DNA of 17,814 nucleotides, from assembly GCA_964497475.1 (NCBI GenBank), contig CAZCDM010000031.1, positions 1 to 17,814 of the forward strand. The letters are read 5' to 3'. Of the stretch, positions 1 through 6,371 are shown one piece after another. The first letter of the stretch is position 1. Each line of letters begins with the position of its first letter. Under the pieces are notes generated by a model. The model saw nothing but the letters and a program-made list of their open reading frames with translations, ran no database searches and was not told the origin of the DNA. Origin of the DNA: CAZCDM01 sp964497475 (GTDB taxonomy: Bacteria > Planctomycetota > Phycisphaerae > SM23-33). A program made the translations under genes and the position numbers.

Positions 1-786
1 GGCAAGGTTGGCAAAGGCGTGTTTGACGCGGCGATCTTCCAGCGAATGAAAGCTGATGATCGCAGCCCGGCCGCCGTCGGTAAGGACGCTCGGCAAGGCG
101 GCCAGCAAGGTATCAAGGCAGGTCAGTTCGTCATTGACGGCGATCCGCAGGGCCTGGAACGTTCGCGTGGCCGGGTGGATGCCGGTTCGGCTGTGTCGCG
201 CCCTGGCGGGGATCGCATCGGTGACGATCTCAGCCAGCCGGGCCGTTCGTTCGATCGGCTCTTCGCGGCGGGCGGCGACAATGGCCCGCGCGATCCGGCG
301 GCTGAAGCGTTCCTCGCCGAACTGGTAGATCACATCGGCCAGTTCCTCGGCACCCAGGCGGTTGACCAGGTCGGCGGCGGTTTCCTGCAGGTCGCGATTC
401 ATTCGCATGTCCAGCGGGCCGTCGGCACGAAAGCTCATGCCCCGCTGCGGGTCGTCCATCTGCGTGCTGGCGAATCCCAGGTCCGCCAGCAACCCGTCGA
501 CACGGTCGACCTCGGCCGCTTCGAGGACGTACTGGATGGCGGCGAAGTTCGCGTGAAAAAAACGAACCCGGCCCCGGAAAGGGGCCAGGTTCTCCTGTGC
601 AACTTTTACATTGCCTTCGTCGGCGTCCATGCCGATCAGGTGGGCATCCGTGCCCGAAGCGTGTAACAGCGCGTGGGCGTGACCGCCCAAGCCCAGCGTG
701 CAATCTGCCATTCGATGGCGGCCGGCGGGGTCCAGCAGGTCCAGGACCTGCCTGACCAGCACCGGGGTATGGCCGTCCCTGGCCAT
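1..786 (-). CDS. rsmH: 16S rRNA (cytosine(1402)-N(4))-methyltransferase RsmH, 3' end cut by window edge
   Basis: S-adenosylmethionine-dependent enzyme that N4-methylates C1402 in the decoding centre of 16S rRNA. The first 262 residues are present; the family is about 310 long, so the C-terminus lies beyond the edge. Visible family motifs are HTPVL at residues 6-10, the SAM-binding segment MADCTLGLGGHAHALL at 26-41, LLADLGFAS followed by a DDPQRGMSFR segment and GPLDMRMN, and ISFHSLEDRRVK near the cut end. I chose ATG at 786. A GTG at 801 is in frame and overlaps the TGA of the upstream small gene (GTGA), so translation coupling from 801 is a real alternative. mraZ upstream makes this the usual start of a dcw cluster. 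Identity is secure; only the start is uncertain. Confidence 0.95.
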   Translation of the reverse strand, partial: MARDGHTPVLVRQVLDLLDPAGRHRMADCTLGLGGHAHALLHASGTDAHLIGMDADEGNVKVAQENLAPFRGRVRFFHANFAAIQYVLEAAEVDRVDGLLADLGFASTQMDDPQRGMSFRADGPLDMRMNRDLQETAADLVNRLGAEELADVIYQFGEERFSRRIARAIVAARREEPIERTARLAEIVTDAIPARARHSRTGIHPATRTFQALRIAVNDELTCLDTLLAALPSVLTDGGRAAIISFHSLEDRRVKHAFANLA

Positions 787-797
787 GGATCCGTCCG

Positions 798-1034
798 TCA
801 CGTCTGCGGGGCGGCCTCCAATGCCGCTTCCGCCCAGTGGGAAAGGGAAACCCGGGCATACTCATCCCCCGCCGTCTGGAGGCGTGCCAACCGTCGTTCC
901 AGGGTCCTCAGGCGCTGTCTGGCCCGATCCTGCATCTGCGACGGGTCCGCCAGGTGGCGGCGCACCTCCGCAAGGCTGACGTCGGGGCATCCTTGCCCTT
1001 CAGCTGCATCGCGTTGACGTTGAGGGATGAGCAT
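798..1034 (-). CDS. Small charged helical protein between mraZ and rsmH, unknown function
   Basis: A 78-residue reading frame I do not recognise. From about residue 20 it is rich in Arg, Leu, Ala and Glu with a heptad-like pattern (RLRTLERRLARLQ), so a coiled coil or helical hairpin is likely. It has no signal peptide or membrane segment. ATG at 1034 has a GGA about 9 nt upstream, and its stop overlaps an alternative GTG start of rsmH, which fits a co-translated gene. In most bacteria mraZ is followed directly by rsmH, so an extra gene here is unusual. It lies in the same frame as mraZ, separated by two stop codons and an acidic 12-codon reading frame (1074-1112), so it could be the remains of a longer protein. 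It could also be non-coding. Confidence 0.5.
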   Translation of the reverse strand: MLIPQRQRDAAEGQGCPDVSLAEVRRHLADPSQMQDRARQRLRTLERRLARLQTAGDEYARVSLSHWAEAALEAAPQT

Positions 1035-1148
1035 GTCGTCGTCCGTTCCGGGTATGGAAGATCCGTCTTCCGATTATGCGACATCCGTGTCGCCGGCGTC
1101 CGTGCCGTCCATCGCCGGCCATCCTGGCCGGTACGTTTCGTATGGGTC

Positions 1149-1622
1149 TCAGGCTGTCGCGTCGTCGGTTTCCGCCAGACGCTCGGCCGCTTCGTACAGC
1201 ATGTCTTCGTAGCTGGGCATGGTCTCGTCGAGGTACTGGTCCCACTGCTCGGCGGGCCAGATTTCCACGTGATCGCCCTTGCCGACCAGCGTGACCTGCT
1301 CGACATCGGCCAGGCCCGCCCGCTGGAGCGATTTCTCCGGCAGGACGACGCGACCCTGGCTGTCCGGCTTGCACAGCCGGGCCATGGCGAAGAACAAGCT
1401 CATCTTCGCGGCCTGGCGGCTCGGCAGGAGCGACTTCTTCATCGACGAGGCCAGCCTGCGGTAGTACCCATCCGGGTACAGCCACAGGCGCTTATCCGGT
1501 CCGAGGACCAGATAATACTGCTCGCCATCGTCCGGCTGCTGCTCCTCCCGCAATGCGGAAGGGATCGCGAGCCTTCGCTTGGCTCCGATCGTTGTTTCGT
1601 GCTCGCCGGTAAAGAATGGCAT
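1149..1622 (-). CDS. mraZ: Transcriptional regulator MraZ
   Basis: DNA-binding AbrB/SpoVT-fold protein that autoregulates the division and cell-wall cluster in bacteria where it was studied. 157 residues, against about 140-150 for the family. Two tandem half-domains are visible: residues 1-60 with AKRRLAIPSALR, and roughly 80-130 with SQGRVVLPEKSLQ and GDHVEIW, matching the duplicated loop-hinge-helix plan. ATG at 1622 is chosen because AAAGGA lies about 8 nt upstream. An in-frame ATG at 1706 would add 28 atypical residues, so I rejected it. It is first in the minus-strand cluster leading to rsmH, and AGGGA repeats overlap its likely promoter. Confidence 0.94.
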   Translation of the reverse strand: MPFFTGEHETTIGAKRRLAIPSALREEQQPDDGEQYYLVLGPDKRLWLYPDGYYRRLASSMKKSLLPSRQAAKMSLFFAMARLCKPDSQGRVVLPEKSLQRAGLADVEQVTLVGKGDHVEIWPAEQWDQYLDETMPSYEDMLYEAAERLAETDDATA

Positions 1623-1646
1623 CTTACGGTCCTTTGCTCCACTGCA

Positions 1647-1689
1647 AGGGAGTTCTAGGGAATCTACACCATTCTTAGGGAATCGGCAA
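1647..1689 (-). promoter_or_regulatory. Candidate mraZ promoter with phased MraZ-like operator repeats
   Basis: Read on the minus strand, TTGCCG (1689-1684) and TAGATT (1666-1661) are separated by 17 bp, a plausible but weak sigma-70-type promoter ending about 40 nt before the mraZ ATG. On the plus strand AGGGA occurs at 1647-1651, 1657-1661 and 1677-1681, at offsets 0, 10 and 30, so all lie on one helical face. Known MraZ operators (E. coli) are TGGG-type repeats on a 10-bp period, so autoregulation is a reasonable inference. The core differs from the E. coli sequence and runs on the opposite strand from mraZ. Confidence 0.5.
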
Positions 1690-1708
1690 GTAAAAAAAGA
1701 AGGCATTA

Positions 1709-1727
1709 GCCAAAATTATTTTTTGGC
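1709..1727. repeat. Perfect 7-bp inverted repeat in the divergent region
   Basis: GCCAAAA, five bases TTATT, then TTTTGGC. It lies between divergent genes about 87 bp upstream of the mraZ ATG, so it is not at a gene end. It could be an operator for a dimeric regulator; a terminator is unlikely because no gene converges on it. Confidence 0.4.
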
Positions 1728-1941
1728 GCAGCCCAAGACACAGCAGCCGGCAAAACTGCTTATTGCCCGAACAGGTTGTCAAGTCCGATCCCAGCGGCCG
1801 GCTATTCCCGGACCGAGGGTACAGTTCAGGTTATCGGACAACTCTTTGAAAAGGCATGAGAAAAAACCTTCTTTTCCGGCCGCTCGTCTCGCCTCGTAAA
1901 AAAATATCAAACTTAGTGAACCTCCTGGCCTTTTTGATCCG

Positions 1942-1980
1942 TATAATAATGTAGTGGGAATAGATGAAGACTGGAAGGAG
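1942..1980 (+). promoter_or_regulatory. -10 element and ribosome binding site of the PEP-CTERM gene
   Basis: A perfect TATAAT lies at 1942-1947, without a recognisable TTGACA-like -35 at 16-18 bp. Transcription would begin near 1954. GGAAGGAG at 1973-1980 sits 7 nt before GTG 1988, which is ideal spacing. It lies inside the frame if the ATG at 1964 were used, so it decides the start in favour of the GTG. Confidence 0.55.
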
Positions 1981-1987
1981 CATACCC

Positions 1988-3133
1988 GTGATAACTCACA
2001 GGCTGGTTGTTCTATACACGGTGATGGCGGTTTTGTGCGGCTCGGCCGGTGCGGTCAGTGTCGACATCCAGAATCTCGCCCTGCGCAGCGGGACAGACCT
2101 CTGGCTGGGCGGCGGCTCGACAGTACAGGGCTCGATCGCAGCCGGGCGGGATATCTCGGTCGACAGCAACGGCACTATTTCCGGCAGCAGCTACGCGGGG
2201 AAGGACTCGTGGTATGGCCATAACGGCAGCGTCGGCGGCAGCGTCTACGCGGTGAAGGAAAACGTCATGGCCCGCGACGGCAACGTCGGCGGGAATGTCA
2301 CCGGCGGATCGGTTCATTTCGGGCGGGATACGAACGTCGGCGGGAACGTCACAGCCGGTACGGGCGGGGTTTCGGTCGATCGCGACACCAGTATTGGCGG
2401 CAATGTCACGGCCAACAAAAATATCTGGATCGACAAGAACTCCACGGTGGGCGGCAATGCAACGGCCGGCGTGGGCAAGAGCGTAGAGACGGGCAGGAAC
2501 GTCACCATCGGCGGAACCACCGGCTCGGGCGCTACGCCCGATGCACCGAGCTTCTCCGCACCGGCTCTGCCGACGGCCCCCACCACGCCCGGCGCGTCGG
2601 GCCCCTACCAGTGGACCGGCAACGGCGGGGAGCTGACCCTCACCCCCGGCCAGCATGGCGGGCTGGGCTTCGGCAATAACGCAACCCTCAACCTCACGGC
2701 CGGGCAGTACGATCTCGGCGAGTTCTGGATGGCCAACAACGGCCTCGTCAACGTCGACACTTCGGCCGGCGATGTCTATCTGAACTTCTACGGCGACATG
2801 AGCACGGGCAATAATGTGCTGTTCAACAAGACGGGGGATGGCAATCTGTTCATCACCCTGTTCGACAGCGACGCCTGGCTGGGCTCGAACAACGAGCTCG
2901 ACGCCGCCCTGCGTGCCTACAACGGCAGCTTCGGGGCCGACCCGGAGACGAGCCTGACCGGCACGTACTGGGCCACCGGCGAGATCGCCCTGGGCCGAAG
3001 CACCTCCGTGGAGTACATGAACTACTACAACGGCGGCGGCGGAGCCACCGTGCCCGAGCCGATGACCCTCGCCGGCGTGTTGATGGCTGCCTCCGGCGCG
3101 GGGGTCTACCTCGTGCGACGTCGCCGGCGCTGA
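1988..3133 (+). CDS. Exported beta-helical repeat protein with PEP-CTERM sorting signal
   Basis: 381 residues from GTG 1988, chosen for the GGAAGGAG 7 nt upstream; an ATG at 1964 is in frame. Residues 1 to about 23 form a signal peptide ending near GSAGAV. Residues about 40-180 hold seven imperfect 17-19-residue repeats built on (S/T/N)VGGNVTAG then a D/R/N-rich turn, the pattern of a beta-solenoid resembling bactofilin-type coils. After a Pro/Ala/Thr linker, a second domain (about 200-345) has Asn/Gly-rich strands (GDMSTGNNV, FDSDAWLGSNN) resembling a DUF7305-like adhesin domain. The C-terminus has VPEP at 355-358, a hydrophobic stretch and five to six Arg: the PEP-CTERM signal processed by exosortase. 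Likely a surface or matrix protein. No exosortase gene is in the window, and the exact function is unknown. Confidence 0.88.
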   Translation: MITHRLVVLYTVMAVLCGSAGAVSVDIQNLALRSGTDLWLGGGSTVQGSIAAGRDISVDSNGTISGSSYAGKDSWYGHNGSVGGSVYAVKENVMARDGNVGGNVTGGSVHFGRDTNVGGNVTAGTGGVSVDRDTSIGGNVTANKNIWIDKNSTVGGNATAGVGKSVETGRNVTIGGTTGSGATPDAPSFSAPALPTAPTTPGASGPYQWTGNGGELTLTPGQHGGLGFGNNATLNLTAGQYDLGEFWMANNGLVNVDTSAGDVYLNFYGDMSTGNNVLFNKTGDGNLFITLFDSDAWLGSNNELDAALRAYNGSFGADPETSLTGTYWATGEIALGRSTSVEYMNYYNGGGGATVPEPMTLAGVLMAASGAGVYLVRRRRR

Positions 3134-3196
3134 CGGTCAAGCTGGCCGAGCGGTTTTCCATAACCCCCCGTCCCTACTCTTGGGCCCCTGCTGCGT

Positions 3197-3256
3197 CTAC
3201 ACCCGTTTGCGCCGGCCGTGCACACGCAGCCGCATCCGATGGTGATACCCCCAGAT
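3197..3256 (-). pseudogene. Decayed C-terminal fragment of a paralogue of the 101-residue membrane protein
   Basis: Translated on the minus strand this encodes IWGYHHRMRLRVHGRRKRV and a stop. The intact neighbour ends HWGGSYHGRARLHVHGRRKRV. The match needs one two-residue gap, and protein similarity extends past the 36-bp DNA repeat, so this looks like a relic of a duplicated gene rather than simple slippage. Nothing upstream of it resembles the rest of the protein; a hairpin repeat (3261-3284) abuts it. Confidence 0.55.
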
Positions 3257-3260
3257 TTGT

Positions 3261-3284
3261 GCGGTGGGGCTCCTGTCCCACCGC
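3261..3284. repeat. GC-rich hairpin, GGGCTCCTGTCCC-core family
   Basis: GCGGTGGG, loop GCTCCTGT, CCCACCGC: a perfect 8-bp stem. The central GGGCTCCTGTCCC is shared exactly with the hairpin at 11864-11889, while the outer stem differs in sequence yet remains paired. Confidence 0.75.
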
Positions 3285-3360
3285 ATGGATGGGTTTACCC
3301 TCTACCGCCGATCGCTCGGATCACAGCAAGCGCAAATGCACCGGATGGCTTGGTACGACT

Positions 3361-3666
3361 CTACACCCGTTTGCGCCGGCCGTGCACATGCAGCCTCGCC
3401 CGGCCGTGATAGCTCCCGCCCCAGTGCGACACGTCCGCCAGCACCGCCAGGACGATCAGCACCACCCAGCCGGCCGAGAATGTCCCGCCGGTGTTCAGCA
3501 TCGCCGCCATCCACGCCAGCGTCGTATACGGCATGAAGAAAAACCCCAGCACCGGCCACAGCCAGCTCGCATAGGCCTGCTGAAACCACTCCGTCAGCAG
3601 GAATATAAAAACCATCACCAGCCGGGGCAGCATCATCGCCAGAAGTACAAGCAAGCATCCGCTCAT
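3361..3666 (-). CDS. Small hydrophobic membrane protein, unknown function
   Basis: 101 residues starting at ATG 3666, with AAAGGA about 6 nt upstream. About three membrane segments: residues 4-24 (LLVLLAMMLPRLVMVFIFLL), about 35-55 around LWPVLGFFFMPYTTLAW, and about 66-80 (WVVLIVLAVLADV). The tail is basic (HVHGRRKRV), as expected on the cytoplasmic side. It follows lolD by 51 nt on the same strand and may be co-transcribed. I recall similar small membrane proteins as uncharacterised families and assign no function. Its last codons are duplicated downstream at 3196-3231. Confidence 0.8.
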   Translation of the reverse strand: MSGCLLVLLAMMLPRLVMVFIFLLTEWFQQAYASWLWPVLGFFFMPYTTLAWMAAMLNTGGTFSAGWVVLIVLAVLADVSHWGGSYHGRARLHVHGRRKRV

Positions 3667-3717
3667 GGTTTTCCTTTCTTTTCCCGGGAAGTATAGGCCC
3701 TCGATAAACGGCGAGTG

Positions 3718-4425
3718 CTACTCCACCAGCCGACCGTCTTCGATCTGCATCGTCCGACTGACTTCCGAGGCCAGCGACTCATCGTGCGTCACCATGAGAA
3801 TCGTCTGGCTGTGCTCGCGATTGAACCGCCCCAGCACATCCATAATCGTCCGGCCGGTGCGGGTGTCGAGGTTGCCCGTCGGCTCGTCGGCCAGCAGGAG
3901 CCTGGGCTTGTGCAGCAGCGCACGAGCAATGGCGACGCGCTGACGCTCGCCGCCGGAGAGTTCCCGCGGGCGATGCTTGAGGCGATCGCCCAGGCCCAGT
4001 TCGTTCAGCAGCTCGGCGGCATACTCGCGCCGCGCCTTGCGCACGCCGGGCCAGCTCAGCAGCGACTGATGCACCATCGCCGGCAGGAGCGTATTCTCCA
4101 GCACGGTCAGCTCCGGCAGGAGGTAGTAGAACTGGAAGACAAAGCCGATCTCCGTGCAACGCATCGCGTTGCGTCGGCCGGACCGCTGGGCCCAGGCGTC
4201 CTCGCCATCGAGCAGAACCTGCCCGCCGGTCGGCCGATCCAGCAGGCCCATCAGATGCAACAGCGTGCTCTTGCCGCTGCCGCTGTGGCCGTAGATCGCC
4301 TGGAACTCACCGGCTGCGACGTCGAAACTCACGCCGCGCAGCACTTCCAGCTCGACCTTGCCCATGCGATAGACCTTCCGCAGATCGCGAACTTCCACCG
4401 CCGGTTTCGTCGCCTGGCTACTCAT
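3718..4425 (-). CDS. lolD: LolD-type lipoprotein-releasing ABC transporter ATP-binding protein
   Basis: 235-residue ATPase of an inner-membrane complex that extracts lipoproteins for transfer to the outer membrane. All ABC motifs are visible: Walker A GHSGSGKST at 46-54, Q-loop Q98 in FVFQFYYLLPELTVLEN, signature LSGGE at 156-160, Walker B LLLADEP at 176-182 with catalytic Glu181, and switch His214 in MVTHD. The FQFYYLLPE segment resembles the FQFHHLLPEF typical of LolD rather than MacB or FtsE. ATG 4425 overlaps the permease stop by 8 nt, which sets the start and indicates translational coupling. A related MacB-like role in export of another substrate remains possible. Confidence 0.9.
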   Translation of the reverse strand: MSSQATKPAVEVRDLRKVYRMGKVELEVLRGVSFDVAAGEFQAIYGHSGSGKSTLLHLMGLLDRPTGGQVLLDGEDAWAQRSGRRNAMRCTEIGFVFQFYYLLPELTVLENTLLPAMVHQSLLSWPGVRKARREYAAELLNELGLGDRLKHRPRELSGGERQRVAIARALLHKPRLLLADEPTGNLDTRTGRTIMDVLGRFNREHSQTILMVTHDESLASEVSRTMQIEDGRLVE

Positions 4426-6178
4426 AGCGCAGCGCCTCCACCGGCTCCATGCGGGCGGCCCGGATCGCCGGCAGGAGCGAGCCCAACAGCCCCGCTGCGA
4501 TCGACCCCAGGAAAATCGCCACCGCCATCGGCCAGTCGACCTCGTTGGGTATGGACTCGAACATGAACTGCTCACGCGACCAGACGCGGAACCCGAAGGC
4601 CCGGTCCACCCAGTCCTGAATGTCGTTGATGTGACGCACGAAGAAGAACCCGCCCACCGTGCCGACGACCGCGCCGATGGCGCCGATGACCGCCCCGTAC
4701 AGGAAGAACAGCCGGGCAATGCCCAGCCCGCCGGCACCGACGGCCTTGAGCACGCCGATCTCCCGCGTCTTCTGCACGACGATCGTGTAGAGGATCACGA
4801 AGATCAGCGCCACAGCCACGATCGACATGATGCCGGTAACGATAATCACCAGCGTGCGCTGTTTTTCAATCGGCCCGACGACCTGCGCCTGCCGCTGCCG
4901 CCACGTCTCGATCAGCAAGTCGCTGAGCACCGGCTGGAGGTGGATCGGCCGGTCGGTGTACGTCGCGCGGAAGCTCTCCCACACGGCCCGCACCTTGGCC
5001 GCCACGCGACGCAGGTCAGCCTCGGTCAGATGCTCGCCGCGGACCTTGAGGTGAATCTGGCTACATCGGGCGGGCGTAATCAACTGGCCCTCGGCGTCGT
5101 ACTCGGCGCCCATGTTGTTGAGTTCCTGTAGCGTGTCGAACGGCACGTAGAGCAGCTTCGTGTCGATGCTGCTGACGTCGGCGTGATTGTCGTCGATGAT
5201 GGTGAACCGCCGGATGTTCGGCGAGATGTCCGTCGGGCTGAACCGCTTGCCCAGCGGCGCGATGTACAGCACGATCTCATGGCCGGGCACGAGGTAGCGA
5301 ACCGTCTCGCCGCGCTCGGTGCGGAAGCTCAGCCCCGGAATGCCCAGCCCCAGAATCACCCGATCGGCCGGCGGCTGCATGCGGGTACTCTCGATGATCC
5401 CGTCGATGGACTCCTGCAGGGCCAGCAGTTCGGTCTGGCTGGCGTTGCGGGCGCGGGCCTCGGCGAGTTCCTTGCGCAGCTCGGCCAGGCGGGGCGCCTG
5501 CTGGCGCGCCCGGCGGAGGTTCCGCAGCGCGTCGTCCTGCAGCAGGCCCGCGTTGGTCATGCGGCGCAGCAGTTGTTGCTGCTCGGCCGATAGCCCCGGA
5601 CCGCTGAGGTACGGCGACAGCGCCATCCAGTTCTCCAGCGCCCGGCGGCGCTGCTCGGGGTCCAGCCGGGCCAGCTCGTCGGCAAACTCCCGCCGGATGA
5701 TCTGGCGCATTTCGTCCTGGTGGGCTTCGATGCGTTCGATGCACGCATCGATTGATGGATCGAAGGTCGGCTCGGGCCAGTTCTCCTGCACGAAGAGCCC
5801 TTCCTCGAAGTCGGTCACGCCGGCACGGCTGGGCAGGCGGATGCCCGCGATCTGCACATGCTGGCGGAAGTCGCGGTCGCCCGTGACCCGCAGCATGCCG
5901 AAGCTCAGGATGAACACGTCGGCCCCTTCGACCTCGGGAACCCGCTTTTCGATCTCGGCCACGAGTTCGTCGTAATACCCGATGCCCCGCTCGCCGGCGG
6001 CCTCGATGACGATATCGCCAAAGAGCCCCTTGGCCGCCTGCTCGATCTTGTGCTGAAAGCCCGTCATCACGCTGACGGCCACCAGCATCATGAAGACACA
6101 CAGCGCCACGCCCACCATGGCGAACAGCGGCAGGACCTTGCTGCGGAGATATCGGATGCAGAGAAACAGGCGATACAT
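4418..6178 (-). CDS. lolC: LolC/LolE-family ABC transporter permease (FtsX/MacB fold) with enlarged periplasmic domain
   Basis: 586 residues, against roughly 400 for E. coli LolC or LolE. One N-terminal membrane segment (about 16-41) is followed by a long periplasmic MacB-type core and three C-terminal segments (about 442-468, 490-514, 549-573). KTREIGVLKAVGA between segments 2 and 3 is the conserved FtsX-family coupling region, and the protein ends EPVEALRYE as LolC/E/MacB permeases do. The extra length lies at about residues 145-260: Gln/Arg/Leu-rich, probably helical or coiled coil. Only one permease is present, suggesting a homodimer (LolF-like arrangement) unless a partner lies elsewhere. 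ATG 6178 has a weak ribosome binding site. The family is secure; the C versus E label is arbitrary. Confidence 0.88.
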   Translation of the reverse strand: MYRLFLCIRYLRSKVLPLFAMVGVALCVFMMLVAVSVMTGFQHKIEQAAKGLFGDIVIEAAGERGIGYYDELVAEIEKRVPEVEGADVFILSFGMLRVTGDRDFRQHVQIAGIRLPSRAGVTDFEEGLFVQENWPEPTFDPSIDACIERIEAHQDEMRQIIRREFADELARLDPEQRRRALENWMALSPYLSGPGLSAEQQQLLRRMTNAGLLQDDALRNLRRARQQAPRLAELRKELAEARARNASQTELLALQESIDGIIESTRMQPPADRVILGLGIPGLSFRTERGETVRYLVPGHEIVLYIAPLGKRFSPTDISPNIRRFTIIDDNHADVSSIDTKLLYVPFDTLQELNNMGAEYDAEGQLITPARCSQIHLKVRGEHLTEADLRRVAAKVRAVWESFRATYTDRPIHLQPVLSDLLIETWRQRQAQVVGPIEKQRTLVIIVTGIMSIVAVALIFVILYTIVVQKTREIGVLKAVGAGGLGIARLFFLYGAVIGAIGAVVGTVGGFFFVRHINDIQDWVDRAFGFRVWSREQFMFESIPNEVDWPMAVAIFLGSIAAGLLGSLLPAIRAARMEPVEALRYE

Positions 6179-6258
6179 GATTCACCAACCATACCGCAAG
6201 CGGCCCGTCAAATACACCCCCTGCCCCGGCCCGCCACTCGGAATGGCCCGGCCTGGGT

Positions 6259-6288
6259 TACTCGGCCGGCAAAACAGGTCCACAGAGG
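6259..6288 (+). repeat. Dispersed 30-bp module, copy 1
   Basis: Matches 17757-17786 at 27 of 30 bases, built around CGGCCGG-AAAACA-GTCCACAGAGG. Here it lies immediately upstream of two tandem hairpin elements in the spacer between the permease start and the lysS stop. No gene is seen in 6179-6367. Confidence 0.75.
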
Positions 6289-6303
6289 CGCAGAGAAAAA
6301 GAG

Positions 6304-6371
6304 AAACAACCCCAACCGGGGGCGGCTGGGCTACACGCAGAAACAACCCCAGCCGGGGGCGGCTGGGCTAC
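6304..6371 (+). repeat. Tandem pair of CCCAGCC-hairpin intergenic elements
   Basis: Two copies in tandem, 6304-6340 and 6341-6371, offset by 37 bp. Each runs AAACAACC, stem CCCAGCC (CCCAACC in the first, one mispair), loop GGGGGC, stem GGCTGGG, then CTAC(AC). The stems are 6311-6317 with 6324-6330, and 6348-6354 with 6361-6367. The second copy contains the lysS stop codon (6368-6370 on the minus strand). Confidence 0.88.

Larger units (their letters stand above)
1623..1987. other. Divergent control region between mraZ and the PEP-CTERM gene, no gene seen
   Basis: This spacer of about 365 bases separates two divergently transcribed genes and is visibly more AT-rich than its surroundings. It holds the candidate mraZ promoter with AGGGA repeats, a perfect 7-bp inverted repeat at 1709-1727, a TATAAT at 1942-1947 and a strong ribosome binding site at 1973-1980. 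Short open frames here show no protein-like composition. Confidence 0.7.
3196..3395. repeat. 36-bp direct repeat pair duplicating the 3' end of the membrane-protein gene
   Basis: Positions 3196-3231 and 3360-3395 agree at 35 of 36 bases, the first 29 being identical. The right copy contains the stop and last codons of the gene at 3361-3666; the left copy lies 128 bases beyond it. The stretch between holds a GC-rich hairpin at 3261-3284 and no gene. Confidence 0.85.

Noticed and set aside
6304..6371. CRISPR array
   Set aside because: There are only two tandem copies, with no spacers of regular size and self-complementary units, and no cas genes are present.
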